Assembly (NCBI GenBank): GCA_017848965.1
Contig: JAFIHA010000050.1
Coordinates: 1-39,808 of the forward strand
From: Dechloromonas aromatica (nom. nud.)
GTDB taxonomy: Bacteria; Pseudomonadota; Gammaproteobacteria; Burkholderiales; Rhodocyclaceae
Direction of reading: 5' to 3'
DNA: 39,808 nucleotides
In this document: positions 25,026-34,517 of the stretch, in pieces
How the letters are laid out: each line of letters opens with the position of its first letter
Numbering within the stretch: the first letter of the stretch is position 1
Made by a program: the position numbers and the translations under genes
Notes under the pieces: generated by a model
Databases searched by the model: none
What the model was told of the DNA's origin: nothing
The model's input: the letters and a program-made list of their open reading frames with translations, nothing else

Positions 25026-26882
25026 CTACAAAGGTAGAGGCGATGCAGGTTGCGTATAAGCCGGTTGCGGTGCTGCGTCAGTATTCTCTGCAACGAGAGC
25101 TTCAATTGCGTCCAAAACGGAGGAGAATTTTCGGAAATCGGCTGCATGCCGCTTGTTGTCACACAGTTGAACGCAGAGTTTCATTTTGTTCAGTGTGGTC
25201 GTGACTGTGCTACTCCCGTTTTTCTTCTTTGTCGTTTTTTGATCGAACATCTCTGGGGTGATCGCTGCTTCAGCCAAAAGATTTTCGATACCAGCTTCAA
25301 TGATTTTGTTCTCGTTGTTGGTCGGCATCGACCGGACATATATGAGTTCAAAGAAGTCTTCGTCGGGTTTGTTTGCATCATTGTCGTAAAGCAGAACGAT
25401 CTGACGTTTTGCCAACTCAGGTTTTGCTCGGAGTACCGTCAGGGTCGAATTCAGCGCATCTTTGCCAGTATGGAAGCCTTGACCATTTTTTGGGTCTTTC
25501 GCACCGACCCACTGAAATTCAACTTTCTCCTGTATCAGCGTGCGCCCTAGAAGTTCTGCCGCTGTGCTCATGTATTTCGGATCAGTTTCGCCTTCAAGAA
25601 GCACAAGCAGTTTACCGGTTACTCCAACTGCTTCCGCGATCGCTGCGTTGAATGCTCTGGTGTTTTGGAGCGCATCTAGCGCACGCCCGAATTCTTCGTA
25701 GGTTTCAGCTTGAATGGGGGTTCCAGAAGGCATGTCAATGATTGAGAGTCCTTCGGGTCCGAAAACATTTTCCATGCCAAGTACAAAAAATGGGGAATGA
25801 CTTGAGACAATGAACTGAACCTTCGGAAACATCTTGATCAACGTGGGCAATGCACGGTGCTGCAAATCCATGTGCATGTGCGCATCAATCTCGTCAATGA
25901 TGCAGATTCCAGTTAGTTCGTTAGGGGCCATCGGCGATGCGGCCGATTGATCGCCGTAACGTAGAAGTGTGCCGAAGGTGTTAAGTAAAGTGGCTTGTCC
26001 AGCCGACAATCCGTCAAGCGAGTGGAGCAGCGCTGAACCATTTCGCTGCACAACTATTCGGCCGGAAGAGTGGCGACCAGTCACCCCGAAACGGACAGAT
26101 TGATCCCCAAACACCGCCTGCAAAATTTGGTTTGTGCATTCCCATAACGGGCGATTGGCCAACGCTTTTTCTGAGTTCCCCACGGGCAGAGCAATTGTCT
26201 TTCCAACTTCCGTGATGACTGAGATGACATCCATTCTGGTATCAAGCAAAAGTGACAATAACCACTGTTTCAATTGGGCAAAGCCGCTTTCAACGTAAAT
26301 CGGCTTTCCTAATCGATTTGAGAATCGTGGTTCAAGATTGAAACCCTCTGTATTCAGGCTGTTTTGATTCAGCCAATGGGGTACTTCTGCACGATTGGAG
26401 GGGAAGTATGCGTATGCTCCTTGGGAAAAAACGCGCTGAGACTGCATTTCATCGATGGTGAAGTTTTTTACCGCTCCCTCTTCGGCCCATGTTGCATGTG
26501 GGCGAAGCGATTCCGGCAGGTGTTCTGTGACTTGAGGTAGGGGAAGTTTGCCACCCTTTTCGGTGTAGATGTGTGTTGAAGCCCCTTCTTGAAACTCCAG
26601 TAGCGCACATCCGCCGGAAGCTCCCATGGTCGTCGTTGTACCCCCTACGAGACGAAACCATGGGCGATTTACTCCGGTTCCATTTGCGACCACGTCATGG
26701 TAATGAGCAGCGGCCGCTTCAAACAGCGCATCAGCGACGATTGAGAGCAGGTGCGTTTTACCGCTTCCATTCGTGCCAACCAGGACGCATGGGCGCGGAT
26801 TTCCGTCCGGGGAGAACGGTAGGTTGAGACTGAGTCGGTTAATTGGGCCGTTATGCTGGATGTAGATCTGTTTAAGATACAT
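25026..26882 (-). CDS. AAA family ATPase with OLD-like TOPRIM region
   Basis: The ATG at 26882 is preceded by AGGGGG and gives 618 residues. A TTG 33 bases upstream is less likely. The N-terminal ABC-type ATPase is split by a long insert: Walker A GTNGSGKT at 36-43, signature LSAGQ at 292-296, Walker B CIIDEIDAH at 327-335, and SSHSP with the switch His at 360-364. After about 425 comes a TOPRIM-like part with LLEGETD (E430) and LLYDNDAN (D500, D502), the metal-binding pattern of OLD nucleases. Such proteins often act in phage defence (OLD, GajA and relatives). No helicase partner is present. Codon use and A+T content differ from the neighbours, suggesting transfer. Confidence 0.85.
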   Translation of the reverse strand: MYLKQIYIQHNGPINRLSLNLPFSPDGNPRPCVLVGTNGSGKTHLLSIVADALFEAAAAHYHDVVANGTGVNRPWFRLVGGTTTTMGASGGCALLEFQEGASTHIYTEKGGKLPLPQVTEHLPESLRPHATWAEEGAVKNFTIDEMQSQRVFSQGAYAYFPSNRAEVPHWLNQNSLNTEGFNLEPRFSNRLGKPIYVESGFAQLKQWLLSLLLDTRMDVISVITEVGKTIALPVGNSEKALANRPLWECTNQILQAVFGDQSVRFGVTGRHSSGRIVVQRNGSALLHSLDGLSAGQATLLNTFGTLLRYGDQSAASPMAPNELTGICIIDEIDAHMHMDLQHRALPTLIKMFPKVQFIVSSHSPFFVLGMENVFGPEGLSIIDMPSGTPIQAETYEEFGRALDALQNTRAFNAAIAEAVGVTGKLLVLLEGETDPKYMSTAAELLGRTLIQEKVEFQWVGAKDPKNGQGFHTGKDALNSTLTVLRAKPELAKRQIVLLYDNDANKPDEDFFELIYVRSMPTNNENKIIEAGIENLLAEAAITPEMFDQKTTKKKNGSSTVTTTLNKMKLCVQLCDNKRHAADFRKFSSVLDAIEALVAENTDAAPQPAYTQPASPLPL

Positions 26883-27104
26883 GTATGCCCCCTGCTTAGT
26901 CTGAATATTCGTCAATTTGCGACGTCTATTTTATTTGCATTTTGTTTGTGGGGGTGCAGCACTGGCAAGCAAATTCAACTTTGTGCCCATGCCTGTATCT
27001 TGGACAGCAATGGCAGGTAACAGGTAGATTGCCGCCCGATTCTGGCTGGAGGCCGAAGGTCGGTTAAGGCCGATGTGCGGAAAGCGCCAAGCGATTTTGC
27101 AATG

Positions 27105-27155
27105 AAAAGAGGGAGCTGAACGCTCCCTCTTTTATGAAACCCGTTTTGCGGGTTT
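27105..27155. terminator. Tandem terminator hairpins after sodB
   Basis: A perfect 12-bp stem AAAAGAGGGAGC/GCTCCCTCTTTT (27105-27116 with 27122-27133) has T runs on either strand, so it can work both ways. A second stem, AAACCCG/CGGGTTT (27137-27143 with 27149-27155), lies nearer sodB. The 220 bases from here to the ATPase start (26883-27104) hold no recognisable gene and presumably contain the ATPase promoter. Confidence 0.88.
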
Positions 27156-27173
27156 TATCCGGAAATACCGCGA

Positions 27174-27761
27174 TCAGCCGGCGAAGTTGGCTTCGACGAA
27201 GGCCCAGTTGACCAGGTTGTTGAGGAAGGTTTCGACGAACTTCGGACGCAGGTTGCGGTAGTCGATGTAGTAGGCGTGTTCCCAGACGTCGACGCAGAGC
27301 AGGGCCTGGTCGCCGGTGGTCAGCGGGGTGCCGGCGGCGCCCATGTTGACGATGTCGAGCGAGCCGTCGGCCTTCTTGACCAGCCAGGTCCAGCCGGAGC
27401 CGAAGTTGCCGACGGCGGAGGTCTGGAAGGCGCTCTTGAAGGCATCCAGCGAGCCCCACTTGGCGTCGATCGCGGCGGCCAGGGCGCCGCTCGGGGCGCC
27501 GCCGCCGTTCGGGGTCATGCAGTTCCAGAAGAAGCTGTGGTTCCAGACCTGGGCGGCGTTGTTGTAGATGCCGCCGGCCGGGGCCTTCTTGACGATCGCT
27601 TCGAGGTCGAGGGCTTCGTACTCGGTGCCCTTGATCAGGTTGTTCAGGTTGGTGACGTAGGCCTGGTGGTGCTTGCTGTAGTGGTAGTCGAAGGTCTCGG
27701 CCGACATGTGCGGGGCGAGGGCATCCTTGGCGTAGGGCAGAGCGGGCAGTTGGTGTTCCAT
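27174..27761 (-). CDS. sodB: Superoxide dismutase, iron type
   Basis: The cytoplasmic enzyme dismutates superoxide to oxygen and hydrogen peroxide. Length is 195 residues. Metal ligands are H27 (FDYHYSKHH), H75 ([11 protein letters not shown]), and D158 and H162 ([11 protein letters not shown]). Gln71 in the AAQVWNH block is the position typical of the Fe form. GGEN-box features of the Mn type are absent. A good ribosome binding site, GGAGAA, precedes the ATG, and xseA ends 39 bases upstream. Confidence 0.97.
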   Translation of the reverse strand: MEHQLPALPYAKDALAPHMSAETFDYHYSKHHQAYVTNLNNLIKGTEYEALDLEAIVKKAPAGGIYNNAAQVWNHSFFWNCMTPNGGGAPSGALAAAIDAKWGSLDAFKSAFQTSAVGNFGSGWTWLVKKADGSLDIVNMGAAGTPLTTGDQALLCVDVWEHAYYIDYRNLRPKFVETFLNNLVNWAFVEANFAG

Positions 27762-27800
27762 TGATATTCTCCGTTGTTTGTCAGGGGTGATTCGAAAATT

Positions 27801-29153
27801 CTAGTCAGCTTCCGGCGGGGCGACAACCTGGTCGACCGTTGCCGCCAGTCCGCCGCGCGCCAGCCGGATCTGCAGCCGGTCGCCGGGACTGACCGCCAGG
27901 CTGTCGCGCAGCGGCTTGCCGTCGGCATTGCTGACCAGCGCGTAGCCGCGGGCCAGTACCGCCTGCGGGTCCAGTTGTCTCAGACTGCCGGCGAGGCCAT
28001 TTAGTTTCATCCGTCGTTCGGCGAATTGCCCGCGGCTGGCCTGTTGCAGCCGGTGGGCGAGGTGCGCCAGGGCTTTTTCGTGCGTATCGGCTTGCGGTCG
28101 GCAACCGGCGGCGCGGCGGGCCAGCGTGCTGAGCGCCAGGCGCTGGCGCAGCAGGCTGGCGGCCTGGGCGCGTTGCAGGCGATCGCCCAGGCGGTCTAGT
28201 TGCTGGCGTTGGCGGAGCAGGGCCTGCGCCGGGTGGACGAGGCGCGAGCGCAGCCAGTCGAGGCCTTGCTGGTGTTCAGCGAGGCGGCGCTGGCTGACGC
28301 GCTGCAGTCGTCGTTGCAGTTCGTCGACGCGGGCCAGCAGCGCGCTGCGTTCCGGGGAGAGCAGTTCGGCGGCGGCGGTCGGCGTCGGGGCGCGGCGGTC
28401 GGCGGCGAAGTCGGCGATGGTGAAGTCGGTTTCGTGGCCGACGCCGGTAATGACCGGCAATGGGCAGGCGACGATGGCGCGGGCGACGGCTTCCTCGTTG
28501 AAGGCCCAGAGGTCTTCGATGCTGCCGCCGCCGCGGCAGAGGATGACGGCGTCGGCCGTGCTGCGGCCAGCGGCGGCCAGGGCGCTGGCGAGGCGGGCGG
28601 CGGCGCCATCGCCCTGAACCGGCGCCGGGTGGATCTCGACGCCGAGGTAGGGGGCGCGCCGGTGCAGCGTGCTCAGCACGTCGCGCAGCGCCGCCGCCTG
28701 CAGGCTGGTGACGATGGCCAGGCGGCGCGGGTAGGGCGGCAGCGGGCGTTTGCGTTCGGCGGCGAAGAGGCCTTCATTTTCAAGTTGTGTCTTGAGCCGC
28801 AGGAAGCGTTCGTAGAGATCGCCCTGGCCGGCGCGACGCAGCGATTCGACAGTGAGCTGGAACTCGCCGCGCGCCTCGTAGAAGGAGACCAGCGCGCTGG
28901 CCTCCACCTTCTGCCCGTTCTCCGGGCGCCAGCCCAGGAGTTGCGCCCGGTTGCGCCAGATCACGCAACGCACCTGGGCATTGCCGTCCTTGAGCGAGAA
29001 ATAGACGTGGCCGGAGGCGGCGCGGGTCAGGTTGGAAATTTCACCGCCCACCCAGAGCATCGGAAAGGCGGACTCCAGACAATCGCGCACCAGACGGTTG
29101 AGCGCGCTGACGCTGAGTACGGAGTTATTGACAGGCGGCAGAGGAGAAGGCAT
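27801..29153 (-). CDS. xseA: Exodeoxyribonuclease VII large subunit
   Basis: XseA with XseB forms exonuclease VII, which degrades single-stranded DNA and serves in mismatch repair. The 450 residues start with an OB-fold (LNRLVRDCLESAFPMLWVGGEISN, shown here only as its family opening). They contain the central catalytic-region blocks AVILCRGGGSIEDLWAFNEE and VITGVGHETDFTIADFAADRRAPTPTAAAE, split over residues about 205-260. A long coiled-coil follows, then a C-terminal beta segment with ARGYALV. xseB is not nearby. The gene is divergent from exbB. Confidence 0.95.
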   Translation of the reverse strand: MPSPLPPVNNSVLSVSALNRLVRDCLESAFPMLWVGGEISNLTRAASGHVYFSLKDGNAQVRCVIWRNRAQLLGWRPENGQKVEASALVSFYEARGEFQLTVESLRRAGQGDLYERFLRLKTQLENEGLFAAERKRPLPPYPRRLAIVTSLQAAALRDVLSTLHRRAPYLGVEIHPAPVQGDGAAARLASALAAAGRSTADAVILCRGGGSIEDLWAFNEEAVARAIVACPLPVITGVGHETDFTIADFAADRRAPTPTAAAELLSPERSALLARVDELQRRLQRVSQRRLAEHQQGLDWLRSRLVHPAQALLRQRQQLDRLGDRLQRAQAASLLRQRLALSTLARRAAGCRPQADTHEKALAHLAHRLQQASRGQFAERRMKLNGLAGSLRQLDPQAVLARGYALVSNADGKPLRDSLAVSPGDRLQIRLARGGLAATVDQVVAPPEAD

Positions 29154-29193
29154 GGCGTCATTCTACCGTGGTCAGACTTTTCATGGTAGGCGC

Positions 29194-29223
29194 TTGACAT
29201 TTCTGGTGATTTTCAAGTTATTG
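29194..29223 (+). promoter_or_regulatory. Possible promoter upstream of exbB
   Basis: A perfect TTGACA at 29194-29199 is followed after about 17-18 bases only by weak -10 candidates (GTTATT or TTATTG). The region is notably A+T-rich for this genome and lies in the 285-bp gap between the divergent xseA and exbB genes. The rest of the gap holds no supported gene. Confidence 0.3.
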
Positions 29224-29324
29224 ATTTTGTGCTGTTTTTATTCTATGCCTCGTTTTTTGGCAGGGTAGGCGAAAGCCTTGTTTCTTGCGGGTTTGCGGCA
29301 ACTGATGACAGCTCTTCCACAGAC

Positions 29325-29333
29325 TTATCCACA
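29325..29333 (+). promoter_or_regulatory. Single DnaA-box match
   Basis: TTATCCACA, the exact consensus DnaA box, lies in the exbB leader. No cluster of further boxes, no dnaA or dnaN, and no A+T-rich unwinding stretch accompanies it, so an origin is unlikely. It may be a DnaA-responsive control site or chance. Confidence 0.25.
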
Positions 29334-29438
29334 GCTTTTGGGGATAAGCCGCGGCGGCCCCGGAAAATCGTCGCGCTTGCCCCTGCGCCGCCGGGGAGGC
29401 AGAATTGCGGACTAAACTTTCGCCAAGGACATCGTCAA

Positions 29439-30044
29439 GTGTTTGAAATCGTCAAAGCGGCCGGCTGGCCCATCTGGCCTCTGTTGCTGGCCTCGGTCAT
29501 CTCCATGGCGCTGATCATCGAGCGCCTGATCAGCCTGCGTCGCGGAAAGATCGTGCCGGCGGGCCTGTTGCAGCGGGCGGTCGGCGAGTTCCGGCGTGGC
29601 GCCGACAATGGCAAGCTGCTCGATGAACTGGACCGCCACTCGCCGCTCGGCCGCGTGCTGGCGGCCGGTCTGCGCAACGTGAACAACTCGCGCGAGGTGA
29701 TGAAGGAGTCGATCGAGGAAGCCGGTTCGGCGGTCGCTCACGACCTCAACCGTTACCTGACGACGCTCGGCACCATCGCCTCGATCAGCCCGCTGATGGG
29801 GCTGTTCGGTACCGTCGTCGGGATGATCGAGATCTTCGGTTCGCAGGCGCCGGGCACCGGCAACCCGCAGCAACTGGCGCACGGCATTTCGATCGCCCTG
29901 TACAACACCGGCTTCGGCATCTTCATCGCGATTCCCAGCCTGATCTTCTGGCGCCATTTCCGCGCGCTGGTCGATGGCTTCGTCGTCGAGATGGAGCAGC
30001 AGGCGGTACGCCTGGTCGAAGTGATGCACGGCGACCGGAAGTAA
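29439..30044 (+). CDS. exbB: MotA/TolQ/ExbB proton channel family protein
   Basis: The GTG at 29439, with AAGGA 10 bases before it, gives 201 residues beginning VFEIVKAAGWPIWPLL. A longer open frame upstream has non-family sequence. Three membrane helices lie at about 9-28, 108-130 and 150-172. The family core is TTLGTIASISPLMGLFGTVVG, shown here split as TTLGTIASIS and PLMGLFGTVVGMI. With the ExbD-like protein encoded next it forms a proton-driven motor energising outer-membrane processes. Placement directly before lpxK is common in betaproteobacteria. Confidence 0.9.
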   Translation: MFEIVKAAGWPIWPLLLASVISMALIIERLISLRRGKIVPAGLLQRAVGEFRRGADNGKLLDELDRHSPLGRVLAAGLRNVNNSREVMKESIEEAGSAVAHDLNRYLTTLGTIASISPLMGLFGTVVGMIEIFGSQAPGTGNPQQLAHGISIALYNTGFGIFIAIPSLIFWRHFRALVDGFVVEMEQQAVRLVEVMHGDRK

Positions 30045-30047
30045 GCG

Positions 30048-30464
30048 ATGAATTTCCAGCGCGGACGCGGCCGCGAAGAGCCGGAAATCAACCTGATCCC
30101 GATGATCGACGTGTTGCTGGTGATCATCATCTTCCTGATGCTGACGACCACTTACTCGAAGTTCTCCGGCCTCGAGATCAACCTGCCGACGGCCGACGTC
30201 ACCCAGGAAAACCAGCAGCCGAACGAGATCGATGTCGCGGTTACCGCCGCCGGTCAGATCCTGGTCAACAAGGCGCCGCTCGCCAGCGGCGAGATCGAGG
30301 CGATTTCGGCGGCGCTGCAGCAGGCGGCAGCCGGGCGCAAGGAACCGGTGATCGTCATCAACGCCGACGCCAAAGCCACCCACCAGCGTGTCATCGACGT
30401 CATGCAGGCCGCGCAGTCGGCGGGCTACCCGCACATCTCCTTCGCCACCCAGTCGCCCGAGTGA
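30048..30464 (+). CDS. exbD: ExbD/TolR family biopolymer transport protein
   Basis: 138 residues with one membrane helix (about 18-36) that carries the essential proton-binding aspartate D21 in NLIPMIDVLLVIIIFLM. A periplasmic domain follows, with EIDVAVTAAGQILVN and EPVIVINADAKATHQRVIDV. It starts 3 bases after the ExbB-type gene and overlaps lpxK by one base. It is the stator partner of the preceding channel protein. Confidence 0.93.
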   Translation: MNFQRGRGREEPEINLIPMIDVLLVIIIFLMLTTTYSKFSGLEINLPTADVTQENQQPNEIDVAVTAAGQILVNKAPLASGEIEAISAALQQAAAGRKEPVIVINADAKATHQRVIDVMQAAQSAGYPHISFATQSPE

Positions 30465-31471
30465 TGCTCGCCGGCTGGTTGCAGCGACACTGGTACGAAC
30501 GCCGGCTGACGCCGGCGTTCTGGCTTCTGCTGCCGCTGCTGCTGCCGCTCAACCTGCTGTTCGTCGGCGTTGCCGGCTGGCGGCGCCGGCAGGCGCGGCC
30601 GCAGCGGCTGCCGGTGCCGGTCGTCGTCGTCGGCAACCTGACCGTCGGTGGCGCCGGCAAGACGCCGCTGACCCTGTGGCTGGCCGGCCAACTGGCGGCG
30701 CGCGGCTTTCGTCTCGGCATCGTCAGCCGCGGCTACGGCGCTGCGGCGGCCCAGCCGCGTCCGGTGCTGGCTGATTCGACGCCGGCCGAAGTTGGCGACG
30801 AACCCTTGCTGCTCGGCCGCCGCAGCGGCGTCCCGGTGTGGGTCGGGCGCGACCGCGCGGCGGCCGGCCGGGCGCTGCTGGCGGCGCATCCTGAGGTCGA
30901 TCTGCTGCTTTGCGACGACGGCCTGCAGCATTACCGGCTGGCGCGCGATGTCGAGATCGCCGTCTTCGACCGGCGCGGCGCCGGCAACGGCTGGCGCCTG
31001 CCGCTGGGGCCGCTGCGCGAGCCGCTGGCGCGGTTGGCCGAAGTCGATGCCGTGGTCGGCAACGATTTTGCCGCGACCGAGCTGGCCGGCGGCCGGCCGG
31101 CGTTCGCGATGACGCTGCGCGCCGGCGACTTCTACCGTCTCGACGATCCGGCCGTCCGCTGCGCCGCCGCCCAGTTGCGCGGCCGGCCGCTGCACGCGGT
31201 GGCCGGGATCGGCGATCCCGGGCGTTTTTTCCGCACGCTGGCCGGCCTCGGCCTGGACTGCGTGCCCCACCCTTTCCCCGATCATCACGCCTACGCGGCC
31301 GGCGACCTCGCCTTCGGCGACGACGCGGTGCTGCTGATGACCGAGAAGGATGCAGTAAAATGCGCCGGACTGACGGCGGCGGAGACCTGGGTTCTGCCCG
31401 TCGACGCCGATCTGCCGCCGGCATTGACCGATTTGTTAGTGGAGAAACTCCGTGGACGCCCGATTGCTTGA
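30464..31471 (+). CDS. lpxK: Tetraacyldisaccharide 4'-kinase
   Basis: LpxK phosphorylates the 4' position of the lipid A precursor at the inner membrane. From the ATG at 30464 it is 335 residues. A GTG directly before it is an alternative start. An N-terminal hydrophobic stretch (about 19-37) anchors the protein. The Walker A is [12 protein letters not shown] at 57-68. Further blocks are [18 protein letters not shown] and [15 protein letters not shown]. The end overlaps the next small gene by 20 bases. Confidence 0.95.
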   Translation: MLAGWLQRHWYERRLTPAFWLLLPLLLPLNLLFVGVAGWRRRQARPQRLPVPVVVVGNLTVGGAGKTPLTLWLAGQLAARGFRLGIVSRGYGAAAAQPRPVLADSTPAEVGDEPLLLGRRSGVPVWVGRDRAAAGRALLAAHPEVDLLLCDDGLQHYRLARDVEIAVFDRRGAGNGWRLPLGPLREPLARLAEVDAVVGNDFAATELAGGRPAFAMTLRAGDFYRLDDPAVRCAAAQLRGRPLHAVAGIGDPGRFFRTLAGLGLDCVPHPFPDHHAYAAGDLAFGDDAVLLMTEKDAVKCAGLTAAETWVLPVDADLPPALTDLLVEKLRGRPIA

Positions 31472-31628
31472 AATACTCGTCTGCCCGATCTGCAAGGGCC
31501 CCCTCGAATTCCGCAAGGCGGCGCAGGAACTGGTGTGCAAGCCGTGCAAGCTGGCCTACCCGATTCGCGACGACATCCCGGTCATGCTCGAGGACGAGGC
31601 GCGGCCGCTGGGCGCCGACGAAGCGTGA
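31452..31628 (+). CDS. Trm112-like zinc-ribbon protein (YcaR type)
   Basis: A 58-residue protein starting from a GTG at 31452, overlapping the lpxK end. It reads [20 protein letters not shown], then [20 protein letters not shown]. Four cysteines in CPIC and CKPC form a zinc ribbon, and the ending is typical of the Trm112/YcaR family that sits between lpxK and kdsB in many Gram-negatives. Its role is unclear. It overlaps the kdsB ATG by one base. Confidence 0.93.
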   Translation: MDARLLEILVCPICKGPLEFRKAAQELVCKPCKLAYPIRDDIPVMLEDEARPLGADEA

Positions 31629-32398
31629 TGACGCCGGCGTTCAAGATCGTCATTCCGGCGCGTTACGCGTCGAGCCGCCTGCCGGCCAAACCGTTGCTCG
31701 ATCTCGGCGGCAAGCCGATGGTCGTCCGCGTTGCCGAACGGGCGCGCCTGGCCGGTGCCGAAGAAGTCTGGGTGGCGACCGATCATCCGGAAGTCCGGGC
31801 CGCCTGCGAGGCGCATGAAGTCGCCGCGTTGATGACGCGCGCCGACCACGCCACCGGCACCGACCGCCTGGCAGAAGTGGTGGCCCAGCGCGGCTGGAGC
31901 AACGAAACCATCGTTGTCAACGTGCAGGGCGACGAGCCGCTGATCGAGCCGGAAGTCATCGTCCACACCGCGCGCCAGCTCGCCGTCAGCGGCGCCGATA
32001 TCGCCACCGTCGCCCATCCGATCGCCGAGCCGGCCGATTTCTTCAATCCCAACGTGGTCACGGTGGTCTGCCGCGCCGACGGCGACGCCGCCTATTTCTC
32101 GCGCGCGCCGGTGCCCTATGCGCGCGATCACTTCGCCCGCGAGGGCGGCGGCGCCAACCTGCCCGACGGCCTGCCGGCGCTGCGCCACGTCGGCCTCTAC
32201 GCCTACCGCGCCAGCTTCCTGAAGGCCTACGCTGGCCTCGCCGTCGCGCCGACCGAGCAGTTCGAGGCGCTCGAACAACTACGCGCCCTGTGGCACGGCT
32301 ACCGGATCAGCGTCGCCCTGGTGGATGCGGCGCCGGCGCCCGGTGTCGATACGCCCGAAGACGCCGAGCGGATGCGCAAACTGTTTGACCGAGCCTGA
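31628..32398 (+). CDS. kdsB: 3-deoxy-manno-octulosonate cytidylyltransferase
   Basis: KdsB couples CTP with KDO to give CMP-KDO for the lipopolysaccharide inner core. 256 residues with [19 protein letters not shown] near the N-terminus, the nucleotide-site block [10 protein letters not shown], and [12 protein letters not shown] and [14 protein letters not shown] in the C-terminal half. The family has normal length. It is translationally coupled to the small zinc-ribbon gene (TGATG). Confidence 0.96.
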   Translation: MTPAFKIVIPARYASSRLPAKPLLDLGGKPMVVRVAERARLAGAEEVWVATDHPEVRAACEAHEVAALMTRADHATGTDRLAEVVAQRGWSNETIVVNVQGDEPLIEPEVIVHTARQLAVSGADIATVAHPIAEPADFFNPNVVTVVCRADGDAAYFSRAPVPYARDHFAREGGGANLPDGLPALRHVGLYAYRASFLKAYAGLAVAPTEQFEALEQLRALWHGYRISVALVDAAPAPGVDTPEDAERMRKLFDRA

Positions 32399-32423
32399 AT
32401 AAGCAGGTAATTTCGGGCGGTAG

Positions 32424-33137
<714 letters not shown>

Positions 33138-33141
33138 GCCG

Positions 33142-34413
33142 ATGACCGGGAGGAACGCCTTCTACGCGCAGTCGGGAGGCGTTACCGCCGTCATCAACGC
33201 GACGGCGTGCGGCCTGATTCAGGAAGCACGCCGTTTGCGTTTGCAGCAGCCCGGATCGATCGGCAAGGTCTACGCCGGTCACGACGGCATCCTCGGTGCG
33301 CTGACCGAGGAACTGATCGATACCGATCTCGAAAGCGATGCCGATATCGCCCGCCTGCGCTACACACCCGGCGGCGCCTTCGGTTCCAGCCGCTACCATC
33401 TCGGGCCGCTGAGCACGCACCGGCGCCATTTCGAGCGGCTGATCGCGGTCTTTCGCGCCTACGACATCGGCTACGTCTTCATCAACGGTGGCGATGGCAG
33501 CATGGGCGCCGCCTGGCACCTGTCGCAGACGCTCGCCGAGCTCGGCTATCCGCTGCAGGTGATCGGCCTGCCGAAAACCGTCGACAACGACCTGGTGCTG
33601 ACCGATACCTGCCCCGGTTTCGGTTCGGTCGCCAAGTACGTGGCGACCTCGATGCGCGAGGCCGGCTTCGACGTCGCCTCGATGGCGCGTACCTCGACCC
33701 GCATCTTCATCCTCGAAGCGATGGGCCGCCACGCCGGCTGGCTCGCCGCCGCGGCCGGGCTGGCCAGCGGGCACGAAGGCGAGCCGCCGCACCTGCTGCT
33801 GTTTCCGGAAGTCCGCTTCGACGCCGAGCGCTTCCTCGCCCGCGTCGAAGCCTGCGTCCAGCGTTTCGGGTATTGCACGATCGCTGCCGCCGAAGGCCTG
33901 TGCGACGAGGGCGGTTGCGCGATCGGCGCCCTGCCGCAGAGCGAGCTGCCCAGCCATACCCAGGCCGGCGGCGTCGGCCGCTACATCGCCGAGCTGATCC
34001 ATGCCCGGCTCGGCTACAAGTACCATCTGGCGCTCGCCGATTACCTGCAGCGGGCGGCGCGCCATCTCGCCTCCGGCACCGACGTCGAACAGGCGCATGC
34101 CCTGGGCGTCGCCGCGGTCGACCGGGCGGTGGCCGGCGGGCGCGACATCATGCTGACCCTGCATCGCCTCGCCGACCGGCCCTACCGCTGGGAAATCGGC
34201 GAAGTGCCGCTGACCGCGGTGGCCAACCGCGAGCGGCGGATGCCGGCCGAATTCATTGCCGCCGACGGCTTTCATATCACCGACATCTGCCGGGCGTATC
34301 TGCAGCCGCTGATCGCAGGCGAGGATCCGCCGCCTTTCCGCGATGGCTTGCCGGACTACGTGCATCTCGGCAATCACCGGGTTCCCCGGCGCTTGCAGGC
34401 TTTCCTGCCCTGA
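33142..34413 (+). CDS. 6-phosphofructokinase, probably of the pyrophosphate-related clade
   Basis: The enzyme phosphorylates fructose 6-phosphate at C1. 423 residues, longer than the 320-residue E. coli PfkA, with SGGVTAVINA near the start. Donor-site motifs are mixed. GGDGS at 116-120 keeps the Gly found in ATP-using enzymes, where most pyrophosphate enzymes have Asp. PKTVDND at 144-150 has the Lys typical of pyrophosphate enzymes. Further family blocks are TSTRIFILEAMGRHAGWLA and PEVRFDAERF. It is next to adk and probably co-transcribed. The phosphate donor cannot be settled from sequence. Confidence 0.9.
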   Translation: MTGRNAFYAQSGGVTAVINATACGLIQEARRLRLQQPGSIGKVYAGHDGILGALTEELIDTDLESDADIARLRYTPGGAFGSSRYHLGPLSTHRRHFERLIAVFRAYDIGYVFINGGDGSMGAAWHLSQTLAELGYPLQVIGLPKTVDNDLVLTDTCPGFGSVAKYVATSMREAGFDVASMARTSTRIFILEAMGRHAGWLAAAAGLASGHEGEPPHLLLFPEVRFDAERFLARVEACVQRFGYCTIAAAEGLCDEGGCAIGALPQSELPSHTQAGGVGRYIAELIHARLGYKYHLALADYLQRAARHLASGTDVEQAHALGVAAVDRAVAGGRDIMLTLHRLADRPYRWEIGEVPLTAVANRERRMPAEFIAADGFHITDICRAYLQPLIAGEDPPPFRDGLPDYVHLGNHRVPRRLQAFLP

Positions 34414-34438
34414 GGCATGCTCGTGGAGTGACGCAATT

Positions 34439-34478
34439 TGCAATGTTTTGCATTTGCCGCTGCGCTGAAAGGTAGAAT
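34439..34478 (+). promoter_or_regulatory. Possible promoter of the type I secretion operon
   Basis: TAGAAT at 34473-34478 is a fair -10, with TTGCAT at 34448-34453 a poor -35 at 19-base spacing. A small inverted repeat TGCAA/TTGCA (34439-34443 with 34448-34452) overlaps the -35 region and could be an operator. It lies 40 bases before the transporter gene. Confidence 0.35.
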
Positions 34479-34517
34479 CCGGCAACCATACAAATAACAT
34501 GAAGGGCACCAACAGGG

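Noticed and set aside
29325..29333. Replication origin suggested by a consensus DnaA box
   Set aside because: Only one clear box, with no dnaA/dnaN genes and no A+T-rich unwinding element. It is kept only as a low-confidence site.
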